Shown here: positions 16,417 to 23,619 of the stretch, in pieces
Position numbering within the stretch: the stretch's first letter is position 1
Layout: each line of letters opens with the position of its first letter
Origin: Oscillospiraceae bacterium
GTDB lineage: Bacteria > Bacillota > Clostridia > Oscillospirales > Ruminococcaceae
NCBI GenBank assembly: GCA_009783205.1
Contig: WRHO01000018.1
Span: 1-38,250 of the forward strand
Length of the DNA stretch: 38,250 nt
Reading direction: 5' to 3'
Notes under the pieces: generated by a model
What the model was told of the DNA's origin: nothing
The model's database searches: none
Seen by the model: the letters and a program-made list of their open reading frames with translations, nothing else
Program-made: the position numbers and the translations under genes

Positions 16417-17046
16417 TTATCTGATATAGTTTGTTTTAATTTTTACCGCCGGCTCGGGAATATCAATATTTGAGGCGGGTTTTAATTCGAGCAGATACGC
16501 CATATTCCTTCCTATAACCTGCATCATTTGAACCCCCTCTTGGTCTGTTGCCGCCTGTTCCCCGTTCAGTCCGTGAATCCCGCTCCAATACATTGTAGGA
16601 GTTATGAGCATTTCCGCAAATTCAAAATATTGATTAATTGTTTGAAGTGCGGCGGTTCCGCCCGCTCTTCTCATTGCGACAACCGCGGCGGCGGGCTTAA
16701 ACCTAAACCTCCCGGTACCCGAATAAAACAATCTGTCTAAAAAGCTTTTCAGAGTTCCGTTAATTCCCGCATAATAAACCGGCGACCCCACAACTAACCC
16801 GTCGGAATTGTGTATTTTTTCGGCAATTTCGTTAAGCCCGTCACCTTCGCCGAAGACGCACTTCTTTGTTTTTACGCAACCCATACAGGCCGTACAACCA
16901 CGCAACGCCATTTGACCGATTTGAATTATTTCTGTGTTTATATCCTTTTCATTGAGGCTTTTCGCGATTATACCTAAGGCAAAAGCCGTTGTTCCGTTTT
17001 CGTGCGGGCTTCCGTTTATTAATGTTACTTTTGAGGTCTCTTTCAT
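16417..17046 (-). CDS. Flavodoxin-fold NAD(P)H-dependent oxidoreductase / iron-sulfur flavoprotein-like
   Basis: 209 residues. The N-terminal VTLINGSPHENGTTAFALG is the phosphate-binding loop of the NADPH-dependent FMN reductase family, and SPVYYAGINGTLKSFLDR is the second FMN contact. Between them, the motif GCTACMGCVKTKKC has the closely spaced cysteines typical of iron-sulfur flavoproteins and multimeric flavodoxin WrbA-like proteins of anaerobes, so a 4Fe-4S cluster is plausible. Cytoplasmic redox carrier or reductase; substrate unknown. It is transcribed divergently from the Rnf operon from back-to-back promoters (17094-17154), which suggests co-control of redox genes. Hairpin element B follows its stop codon by 5 bp. 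Confidence 0.85.
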   Translation of the reverse strand: MKETSKVTLINGSPHENGTTAFALGIIAKSLNEKDINTEIIQIGQMALRGCTACMGCVKTKKCVFGEGDGLNEIAEKIHNSDGLVVGSPVYYAGINGTLKSFLDRLFYSGTGRFRFKPAAAVVAMRRAGGTAALQTINQYFEFAEMLITPTMYWSGIHGLNGEQAATDQEGVQMMQVIGRNMAYLLELKPASNIDIPEPAVKIKTNYIR

Positions 17047-17093
17047 ATAGCCGTTACCATACCTTTCCGCGCCGTAATATTGATTGAATACAA

Positions 17094-17122
17094 ATTATAT
17101 CATTAAAATTTTTAAAAGTCAA
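17094..17122 (-). promoter_or_regulatory. Promoter of flavodoxin-fold gene
   Basis: On the minus strand: TTGACT (17122-17117), 17-bp spacer, TATAAT (17099-17094). Its -35 box is three bases from the -35 box of the divergent rnf promoter, forming the palindrome AGTCAA-TAC-TTGACT. Confidence 0.75.
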
Positions 17123-17125
17123 TAC

Positions 17126-17154
17126 TTGACTTACTCTTATATATATGCTATAAT
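17126..17154 (+). promoter_or_regulatory. Promoter of rnf operon
   Basis: TTGACT at 17126-17131, 17-bp spacer, TATAAT at 17149-17154. About 47 bases of leader separate the -10 box from the rnfC start; AAGGAG at 17191-17196 is the ribosome-binding site. Confidence 0.85.
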
Positions 17155-17201
17155 AATCAAATATATTAAAATCATTGCGCGTTCAATGTAAAGGAGTATA
17201 T

Positions 17202-18494
17202 ATGATTTTAAACGCCGTTAAGCTCCCCGAGTACAAGGATTCGGCAGAAAAAAAAACCGAGACCCCGCCTCTTCCTGCAAAGGTTATTATAAGCTTATCA
17301 CAAAATATAGGCGCGCCCTGTGAGCCGCTCGTTAAAATAGGCGACAACGTATTAACGGGACAGATGATTGGCGATTCGAACGCCCTTATTTCGGTTCCCG
17401 TTCATTCCTCCGTAACCGGAACGGTTGAGGACGAGGTAAAGATTTTGAGCGTAGACGGAAGGGTTAGTCGCGCTTTAGTTATAAAAACCGCCCCGCTCAA
17501 CAAAATGCACGAGAGCATTAAACCACCCGAGATTACCGATAAAGCGAGTTTTCTTAAAGCCGTCCGCAATTCCGGGAGCGTGGGCTTAGGCGGCGCGGGT
17601 TTCCCGACCTATGTTAAGCTTTCATTTGATAAATCAAAAACTCCGGTAAATACGCTTATAATCAACGCCGCCGAATGTGAGCCGTTTGTAACCGGCGATT
17701 ATCGCGAAATAATGGAAAATTCGCGTAACGTCTTTGAGGGAATCGAGCTCGTCATGAAGCATCTCGAGATACCAAAGGCGGTTATAGGCATAGAAAAAGA
17801 CAAGCCTAAAGCAATCGCGTTATTAAGCGACATTATAAAAGAAAAAAATGCCGACGGTATTACAATAAAACCTCTCCCCTTAAAATATCCGCAGGGGGCG
17901 GAGAAAATCCTTATATATCAAACAACCGGCAAGACAATTAAAGAGGGTGAACTCCCGCTACACTCCGGCTGTCTCGTTTTAAACGTATCGACCGTTTCGT
18001 TTTTAGCGGAATATATGAAAACGGGGGTTCCGTTGATTACGAGACGATTGACCATTGACGGCGATATTGTAAACAACGCTAAGAACATTTTTGTTCCGGT
18101 GGGTACACCCCTTGAGGAGCTTATTAAATCGGCAAATCTAAGAAAAACACCCGACAGGATTGTTTTCGGCGGCCCGATGATGGGGTTTAGCGCATACGAT
18201 ATGCAGACTCCGGTCACAAAAACTACCGGAGCGGTTTTGTTTTTCGGCGAGTTTAATAAAACAACAGAATCTGCGTGTATTCGATGCGGAAAATGTATTC
18301 ACGTTTGCTCGATGAATTTAAGCCCGTATGAACTTAACACAGCCTATGACGCCAACAATATCCCGCTTTTAAGAAGGCTCAAGGTAAATCTTTGCATGAG
18401 CTGCTCGGCGTGTTCGTTTGTATGTCCCGCTAAACGCAATATATGCGAAAAAAATCAATTAGCAAAACAACTTTTAAAGGAAAACAAGAGCTGA
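17202..18494 (+). CDS. rnfC: Electron transport complex subunit RnfC
   Basis: 430 residues from ATG 17202 (AAGGAG six bases upstream); an upstream TTG at 17175 is rejected because it lies ahead of the ribosome-binding site. RnfC is the NADH-binding peripheral subunit of the ferredoxin:NAD+ oxidoreductase. Visible: an N-terminal barrel-sandwich region (PLPAKVIISLSQNIGAPCEPLVKIGD), the NADH/FMN region with GLGGAGFPTYVKL and NAAECEPFVTGDYR, a SLBB-like part, and two C-terminal 4Fe-4S motifs, CIRCGKCIHVC and CMSCSACSFVCPAKRNIC. The first motif ends VCSMNL rather than VCP. It is the first gene of an operon rnfC-D-GA-B. Confidence 0.96.
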   Translation: MILNAVKLPEYKDSAEKKTETPPLPAKVIISLSQNIGAPCEPLVKIGDNVLTGQMIGDSNALISVPVHSSVTGTVEDEVKILSVDGRVSRALVIKTAPLNKMHESIKPPEITDKASFLKAVRNSGSVGLGGAGFPTYVKLSFDKSKTPVNTLIINAAECEPFVTGDYREIMENSRNVFEGIELVMKHLEIPKAVIGIEKDKPKAIALLSDIIKEKNADGITIKPLPLKYPQGAEKILIYQTTGKTIKEGELPLHSGCLVLNVSTVSFLAEYMKTGVPLITRRLTIDGDIVNNAKNIFVPVGTPLEELIKSANLRKTPDRIVFGGPMMGFSAYDMQTPVTKTTGAVLFFGEFNKTTESACIRCGKCIHVCSMNLSPYELNTAYDANNIPLLRRLKVNLCMSCSACSFVCPAKRNICEKNQLAKQLLKENKS

Positions 18495-18557
18495 GGCGTC
18501 GGTGGCTATGCCGCCGAGCAGTCAGCTTGACGATAAGAAAAGGAAAATAAGAGCTGA
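18476..18557 (+). repeat. Direct repeat pair at the rnfC/rnfD junction
   Basis: AAAGGAAAACAAGAGCTGA (18476-18494, end of rnfC including its stop) recurs with one change at 18539-18557, where it forms the ribosome-binding site just ahead of the rnfD ATG. The offset is 63 bp. The spacer holds a small GC-rich hairpin, CGGTGGC-TAT-GCCGCCG. Confidence 0.75.
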
Positions 18558-19613
18558 ATGAATAAACTCATTATTGAACCTAACCCACATATCCGAAGCG
18601 ATAATTCGACTAAACAGATAATGTTGACCGTTATTATCGCGCTTGTACCCGCTATGCTTGCTTCGGTAATCATATTCGGGGCGCGAGCCGCGTTGCTTAT
18701 TTCAATTTGCGTAGGAAGCTGTGTTTTATTTGAGTATTTGTTTCGAAAAATGTTCAAAAAAAGCCGAACCATAGGAGATTTTTCCGCAATAGTCACGGGG
18801 ATTCTTTTAGCTTTTAACCTCCCCGTAACGCTTCCGTTGTATATGGCTGTGATAGGGAGTTTTGTCGCGATTGTGATTGTAAAGGAAATGTTTGGCGGTT
18901 TAGGGCAAAATTTCGCGAACCCCGCAATAGTCGGAAGAATTGTACTTATGTTATCCTTTCCCGCCCAAATGTCAAATTATGCCGTTCCTTTTTATTACAA
19001 GGACGGGTTTGATGCGGTTACGACCGCAACACCTCTTTCGGCGGAATCGCCCGACCAAATTCCGCCTATGCTCGATTTATTCTTCGGTAAACACGGGGGA
19101 AGTTTGGGTGAAACCTGTTCCTTCGCGCTTATATTAGGGTTTATTATCCTTTTGGTAATGCGGATTATACGCCCCGCTACGCCGCTTATACTTGTAGGAA
19201 CGGTTGCGCTCGGTACATTTGTTTTCTCCGGATTTAACACCGATGAAACCCTTTTTGCAATTATAACGGGGGGGCTTTTACTCGGCGCGATTTTCATGGC
19301 GACCGATTATACAACCAACCCCATGACGCTTAAAGGGAAAATTATTTTTGCATTTGGTTGCGGCTTAATTGCGCTGGTTATTCGACAGCTTGCGGGGATG
19401 CCCGAGGGGGTGGCTTTCGCAATTCTTACAATGAACATATTTACGCCGGTTATCGACAAAATCACGCGTCCAAAGCCGTTAGGCATGAAGGATTCTAAGA
19501 CTGTGAAGGAAGCTGAAGCTTCAAAAAAAGACGGCGCGGGCGAAGTTAAAAATGATGTTAAAGGCGAAGTCAAAAACAATGTTAAGAAGGAAAAGAATAA
19601 TGAACAGAGCTAA
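18558..19613 (+). CDS. rnfD: Electron transport complex subunit RnfD
   Basis: 351 residues, multi-spanning membrane protein. Family marks are PNPHIRSDNSTKQIM at the N-terminus, FGGLGQNFANPAIVGRI in the middle, and the covalent-FMN motif DAVTTATPL with T158 as the expected flavinylated residue. RnfD carries electrons across the membrane within the ion-pumping Rnf complex. The C-terminal tail after the last helix is an unusual lysine-rich extension containing a short internal duplication (GEVKNDVKGEVKNNVKKE), probably cytoplasmic. The ribosome-binding site is a duplicated copy of the 3' end of rnfC. Its last 14 bp overlap the start of the next gene. Confidence 0.95.
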   Translation: MNKLIIEPNPHIRSDNSTKQIMLTVIIALVPAMLASVIIFGARAALLISICVGSCVLFEYLFRKMFKKSRTIGDFSAIVTGILLAFNLPVTLPLYMAVIGSFVAIVIVKEMFGGLGQNFANPAIVGRIVLMLSFPAQMSNYAVPFYYKDGFDAVTTATPLSAESPDQIPPMLDLFFGKHGGSLGETCSFALILGFIILLVMRIIRPATPLILVGTVALGTFVFSGFNTDETLFAIITGGLLLGAIFMATDYTTNPMTLKGKIIFAFGCGLIALVIRQLAGMPEGVAFAILTMNIFTPVIDKITRPKPLGMKDSKTVKEAEASKKDGAGEVKNDVKGEVKNNVKKEKNNEQS

Positions 19614-20853
19614 AAACTTTTTTCAATTCAAATATATAAAGCCGCCGTTAGTTCTCGGTCTTATAACAACGATTATGGCGGGGCTTTTAATATTTTCGTC
19701 GCTTTTAATTCCGGACACCTCGGGCGTTCTGACCGATGCTCTTCGCGACGCCTGTGTTTCGACTATGGGTGAGGGTGAATTTGAGATAATTGACGATTGG
19801 GAGGCGGCGGGATTATCAATACCGAAACCCGATTCGGTTGATTTTTTAATTATGAAGGACGACGATATAAAACAAATTGCTTTCATAATAACCGCTAACG
19901 GGTATAAATCGCCCAACGGAATCGTCGCTTTGGTTGCTTTAGATGAAAACGGGGTCGTTTTAGGGGTTGTTCCGGTGGAAATCAACGATGACCCCGGAAT
20001 CGGAGACAGGGTGAGAGACCCGGGGTTCCTATTCCAATTCGAGAATAAGTTCTACCAATTTTCAAATTGGGACAGCTCTATGAATGTTTGGGACAATCCC
20101 CTCACCGCTACATCAAGAGGGGCGACTCCGATTAAAGACAACGAAATCATGGGTATAACCGGCGCAACCTATTCGTCACAAGGGGTTGCCGACGCGGTCA
20201 ACACCGCCCTCATTGTTCATCAAGCGTTGGAATCGGGCGAGCTTAAGGTGCATGAAGAAACAAAAACGGGACTTTTGACAACTTTATTTGTTATACTGAT
20301 TGCGGGTGTTCTTACCGAAAACTTCATCTTGGTAAAATTCTTGGGAATTTGTCCGTTTTTAGGTGTAAGCAAAAAAGTATCCGGCTCGGTCGGAATGGGG
20401 CTGGCGGTTACGGTAACAATGCTTTTGGCGACCGCCGTTACCTACCCGATTTTCTTTCTCGCGCTCTCTCCGTTGAACATTCCTTATATGAGTACGGTGG
20501 CTTTTATAATGATTATAGCGTTATTTGTACAGCTTTTAGAAATACTCATGAAAAAGTTTATACCTCCGCTTTACGAAACATTGGGGGTTTATCTCCCGCT
20601 TACAACAACAAACTGTTCCATCTTAGGCGTTACGCTTTTAAATGTCAACAGGGGGTATAATTTCGGTATAGCCATGTTTAATTCATTATGCGTCGGACTC
20701 GGATTCTTTATCGTAATTGTTTTATTCTCAACCTTAAGAGAAAAAATTGAACAAAGCGATATCCCTCCTGCATTAAAAGGCACGCCTATTACTTTAATTG
20801 CCGCCGCGATTATGTCGCTGTCGTTAATAGGGTTCAGCGGGTTAGGAAGCTAA
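19600..20853 (+). CDS. rnfG/rnfA: RnfG-RnfA fusion protein
   Basis: 417 residues combining two Rnf subunits. Residues 1-215 are RnfG: one N-terminal membrane helix, an extracytoplasmic FMN-binding domain, and the flavinylation motif TGAT at 187-190 (T190). Residues about 223-417 are RnfA: six membrane helices with ENFILVKFLGICPFLGVSKK (C251) and YLPLTTTNCSILGVTLLN (C339), ending GFSGLGS as RnfA does. Normally rnfG, rnfE and rnfA are separate and in that order; here rnfE is absent and the flanking genes are joined in frame by a short linker (ESGELKVHEETKTG). RnfA and RnfE normally pair as inverted repeats sharing a 2Fe-2S cluster. The start is ATG 19600 after AAGAAGGAA, inside the end of rnfD. 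Confidence 0.92.
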   Translation: MNRAKNFFQFKYIKPPLVLGLITTIMAGLLIFSSLLIPDTSGVLTDALRDACVSTMGEGEFEIIDDWEAAGLSIPKPDSVDFLIMKDDDIKQIAFIITANGYKSPNGIVALVALDENGVVLGVVPVEINDDPGIGDRVRDPGFLFQFENKFYQFSNWDSSMNVWDNPLTATSRGATPIKDNEIMGITGATYSSQGVADAVNTALIVHQALESGELKVHEETKTGLLTTLFVILIAGVLTENFILVKFLGICPFLGVSKKVSGSVGMGLAVTVTMLLATAVTYPIFFLALSPLNIPYMSTVAFIMIIALFVQLLEILMKKFIPPLYETLGVYLPLTTTNCSILGVTLLNVNRGYNFGIAMFNSLCVGLGFFIVIVLFSTLREKIEQSDIPPALKGTPITLIAAAIMSLSLIGFSGLGS

Positions 20854-20879
20854 AGCTAAAAAGAGGAGATTGAAAAAAT

Positions 20880-21683
20880 ATGTCATATGTAGTTCCTGTA
20901 TTATTTTTTACGCTCATCAGCGGGTTAGCGGGGGTTGTATTAACCGTTGCCGGGAGATTATTTCGCGTTGAGGTTGACGACACCGTTGAAAAGCTTACCG
21001 AAGCGTTACCGGGAATCAACTGTGGTGCCTGTGGCTTTGCGAGCTGTGCAAAATATGCCGCCGCAATTAAGGACGGTAAAATTGCTCCTAATCAATGTAA
21101 GCCGGGCGGCGCGGATGCGGTTAATAAATTATCGGAGGTTTTGGGCAAGAAAATTGAAGCCGCCGAACCCGAGGCGGCGTTTTCGCATTGTGCCGGAGCC
21201 TGTACCATCAAATACGATTATCAAGGTACCGAAAGCTGTCGCGCATCCGAATTGTATTATAACGGCAGAGAGGAATGTCGTTTCGGTTGCACGGGATTGG
21301 GCGATTGTGTAAGAATTTGCCCGACGGGAGCAATAACTATCGGAAAACACGGAAGGGCGGTTATTGCACACAACAAATGTAACGCTTGCGGTTTGTGCGT
21401 TAAAGCCTGTCCCAAAAAAATTATACGAATTCAAAAGGTCAGCCGTGCCGTACACGTCACCTGTTGCTCGAAGGATTCGGGAAAAGCCACGAGAAAGGTT
21501 TGTGCAAACGGGTGTATAGGTTGTAAGCTTTGCGAAAAAAAATGCCCGACACAGGCTATTAAGGTAAGGGATAATTTAGCGAGAATCAACTATGATTTAT
21601 GTAACAGTTGCGGCGAATGTGCCTCCGTCTGCCCTTCAAAATGTATCACACTTCGCCGCGAATGTGATATACTTCTTAATTAA
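20880..21683 (+). CDS. rnfB: Electron transport complex subunit RnfB
   Basis: 267 residues. One N-terminal membrane helix (about 5-27), then the Fe-S domain C48-GAC51-GFASC56 with C73, a linker, and several CXXCXXCXXXC ferredoxin motifs (CTGLGDCVRICP, CNACGLCVKACP, CIGCKLCEKKCP, CNSCGECASVCP), so about six 4Fe-4S clusters are possible. RnfB is the ferredoxin-accepting subunit. Last gene of the operon; AGAGGAG eleven bases before the ATG. The cysteine content and domain order are normal. No convincing terminator hairpin separates it from the promoter of the next cluster at 21710. Confidence 0.96.
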   Translation: MSYVVPVLFFTLISGLAGVVLTVAGRLFRVEVDDTVEKLTEALPGINCGACGFASCAKYAAAIKDGKIAPNQCKPGGADAVNKLSEVLGKKIEAAEPEAAFSHCAGACTIKYDYQGTESCRASELYYNGREECRFGCTGLGDCVRICPTGAITIGKHGRAVIAHNKCNACGLCVKACPKKIIRIQKVSRAVHVTCCSKDSGKATRKVCANGCIGCKLCEKKCPTQAIKVRDNLARINYDLCNSCGECASVCPSKCITLRRECDILLN

Positions 21684-21709
21684 ATTACCGCGAAATTTTT
21701 AAAAAGTGC

Positions 21710-21738
21710 TTGACAACTTATTTTGACTATGATATAAT
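21710..21738 (+). promoter_or_regulatory. Consensus promoter of surface-glycopolymer cluster
   Basis: TTGACA at 21710-21715, exactly 17 bp, TATAAT at 21733-21738: a full consensus sigma-A promoter. About 45 bases of leader precede the ATG at 21790, without a strong ribosome-binding site (GAGCGCAGATAATTAAATA). Confidence 0.85.
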
Positions 21739-21789
21739 GCTTTATGGTTGAAAATATAGATTTATTAAGAGAGCGCAGATAATTAAATA

Positions 21790-23580
21790 ATGAGCAGTTT
21801 AAAACGAGTAGACAAGCTAAAAGAATATGTGTTATCAGAAAACGTCATCACAGGATTAACCGACGAATTGCGAAAAAATACCGGTAAAGAAGATTTCTTT
21901 ACCGTGTTTCTCTCTGTCTGTAATAAAAAAGAACGCGCGCGTGTGTTCCACGGGAGCGGCTCTACTATTGAGCAAGCGTGGATTGAAGCCGAAAAGAATC
22001 TCGAAATTTTCCGTAAAAAGCCCTTGAATAACAAGGTTAAGGGCAAAGTCAACGTGAAAACTCTCCCTTTGGGCGGTGCTTGGGTTAAAGCCGATGTTGT
22101 CACGAGTTATAAGGAAATTGATACCATTGATTTTGATAAAATAATAATAAAGAACAAATGGATAAATTTCACAAGATTGGGCGTAGCGTTTGATTCGCGG
22201 TTTGAGGTTGCGTTTCTTGAATCGGAGTTGAACGGAAACAGGGTGATTGATTATTACACCGAGAGCGAAATTGCAAATCGAATTTGGGAAAAGGCGAGGC
22301 TTTCTTGTCTGTTAAACATTGACAACCTTAATGTTTATACAAAAAAATACTACGGGCTTACGAAATTTTTGAACATTCCCGAAAAAATTACCGTATTCAC
22401 GACACAGGGGTTCTTTTGCGGCGAAGATGATGTAATATACGAGCTGTACGGCGATTCGGACAGTTATGATTACGGAAGACGAAAGATTGATGTTTTGGAT
22501 TCCGGCGTTATAGACGATGTTATTATCGGGGCGTCAAAATATCTCGCGAGTTTAATTGAGCCGAGCGGGAAGTTTATATACGGTTATTTCCCCGTTTTCG
22601 ACAGTAAAATGACATCTTACAATATACTGCGTCACGCGTCGTCGTTGTGGAGTTTAATTAATTTGTACCGTATAAGCCGCGACGACACAATCGTTTCACA
22701 GCTTAATTCGGCGATGGATTATATGGAGAATTTTATCGAGCATAAAGATGAAAATACCGCATATTTGGTAGAGCGCGCCGCCGGGGAAATTAAGTTGGGC
22801 GGAAACGGTGTAGCGGTTATCATGTTCACCGAGTATATGGACGTATTCGACAGCGATAAATATATAGATATTGTTAGTAAATTAGCCAACGGAATTCTAC
22901 AGCTTCAAAGTCCCAAAACCGGCGAATACTGGCATATACTGAGCTTTCCCGAGTTTGACAAAAAGGAAGAATTTCGTACCGTTTATTATGACGGTGAAGC
23001 GACATTCGCGCTTGCTCGTGCGTATACCTACACGAATGACAAGCGTTATCTTGACGGAGCGCAAGCCGCCGTTGAAAACTTTATCAAGAAGGATTATATT
23101 AAATACCGCGACCATTGGGTGGCATATGCGTTGTTCGAAGTCACAAAGTATATTGATGATGTCAGATATTATGAATTTGCGCTAAGAAATGCCGACCTTA
23201 ATCTAAAACCTATATATTATCGCGCGACATCGTTTCACACTTATCTTGAGTTGCTCACGACGGCGTGGAGAACTTATCGGCGGGCTTTAAAAAATGATGT
23301 TGATTCCGATTTTATAAAGAATTATGACCCCGCTTTTTTTGCAAAAACTATTTATTACAGAGCGCGTCATATGCTTAACGGATATTTTTATCCCGAATAC
23401 GCTATGTATATGAAGGCACCGGAGAAAATTGTCGGTTCGTTTATGATAAGACATCATAATTATCGCGTTAGGATTGATGATATTCAGCATTTTATCGGTG
23501 GGTATTATTTTTATAGCGTGCTGTATAAGGATATTCGGAAGTTTATTGATGATGAGTTTGTTCGGGGGTTAGATGTTTAA
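21790..23580 (+). CDS. Probable alpha-helical toroid protein of surface glycopolymer cluster
   Basis: 596 residues, no signal peptide or membrane helix. I cannot name the family. The first ~195 residues are mixed alpha/beta. From about 235 to 590 the protein consists of paired helices with recurrent motifs of the (alpha/alpha)6-barrel type: LRHASSLWSLINLYR (from 280), KLGGNGVAVIMFTEYMD, YYDGEATFALARAYTYT, and DHWVAYALFEVTKYI. Similar helical-toroid modules occur in glycan lyases, epimerases and unsaturated glycosyl hydrolases, so it may act on or sense a polysaccharide; this is inference. First gene of the AT-rich cluster with a CapA-LicD fusion, a pyruvyl-transferase-like protein and a cytidylyltransferase. 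The ribosome-binding site is weak although the promoter is consensus. Confidence 0.6.
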   Translation: MSSLKRVDKLKEYVLSENVITGLTDELRKNTGKEDFFTVFLSVCNKKERARVFHGSGSTIEQAWIEAEKNLEIFRKKPLNNKVKGKVNVKTLPLGGAWVKADVVTSYKEIDTIDFDKIIIKNKWINFTRLGVAFDSRFEVAFLESELNGNRVIDYYTESEIANRIWEKARLSCLLNIDNLNVYTKKYYGLTKFLNIPEKITVFTTQGFFCGEDDVIYELYGDSDSYDYGRRKIDVLDSGVIDDVIIGASKYLASLIEPSGKFIYGYFPVFDSKMTSYNILRHASSLWSLINLYRISRDDTIVSQLNSAMDYMENFIEHKDENTAYLVERAAGEIKLGGNGVAVIMFTEYMDVFDSDKYIDIVSKLANGILQLQSPKTGEYWHILSFPEFDKKEEFRTVYYDGEATFALARAYTYTNDKRYLDGAQAAVENFIKKDYIKYRDHWVAYALFEVTKYIDDVRYYEFALRNADLNLKPIYYRATSFHTYLELLTTAWRTYRRALKNDVDSDFIKNYDPAFFAKTIYYRARHMLNGYFYPEYAMYMKAPEKIVGSFMIRHHNYRVRIDDIQHFIGGYYFYSVLYKDIRKFIDDEFVRGLDV

Positions 23581-23619
23581 TTACGTTGATTCTTTTTGCG
23601 GAAAGGAATGGCATTTATT

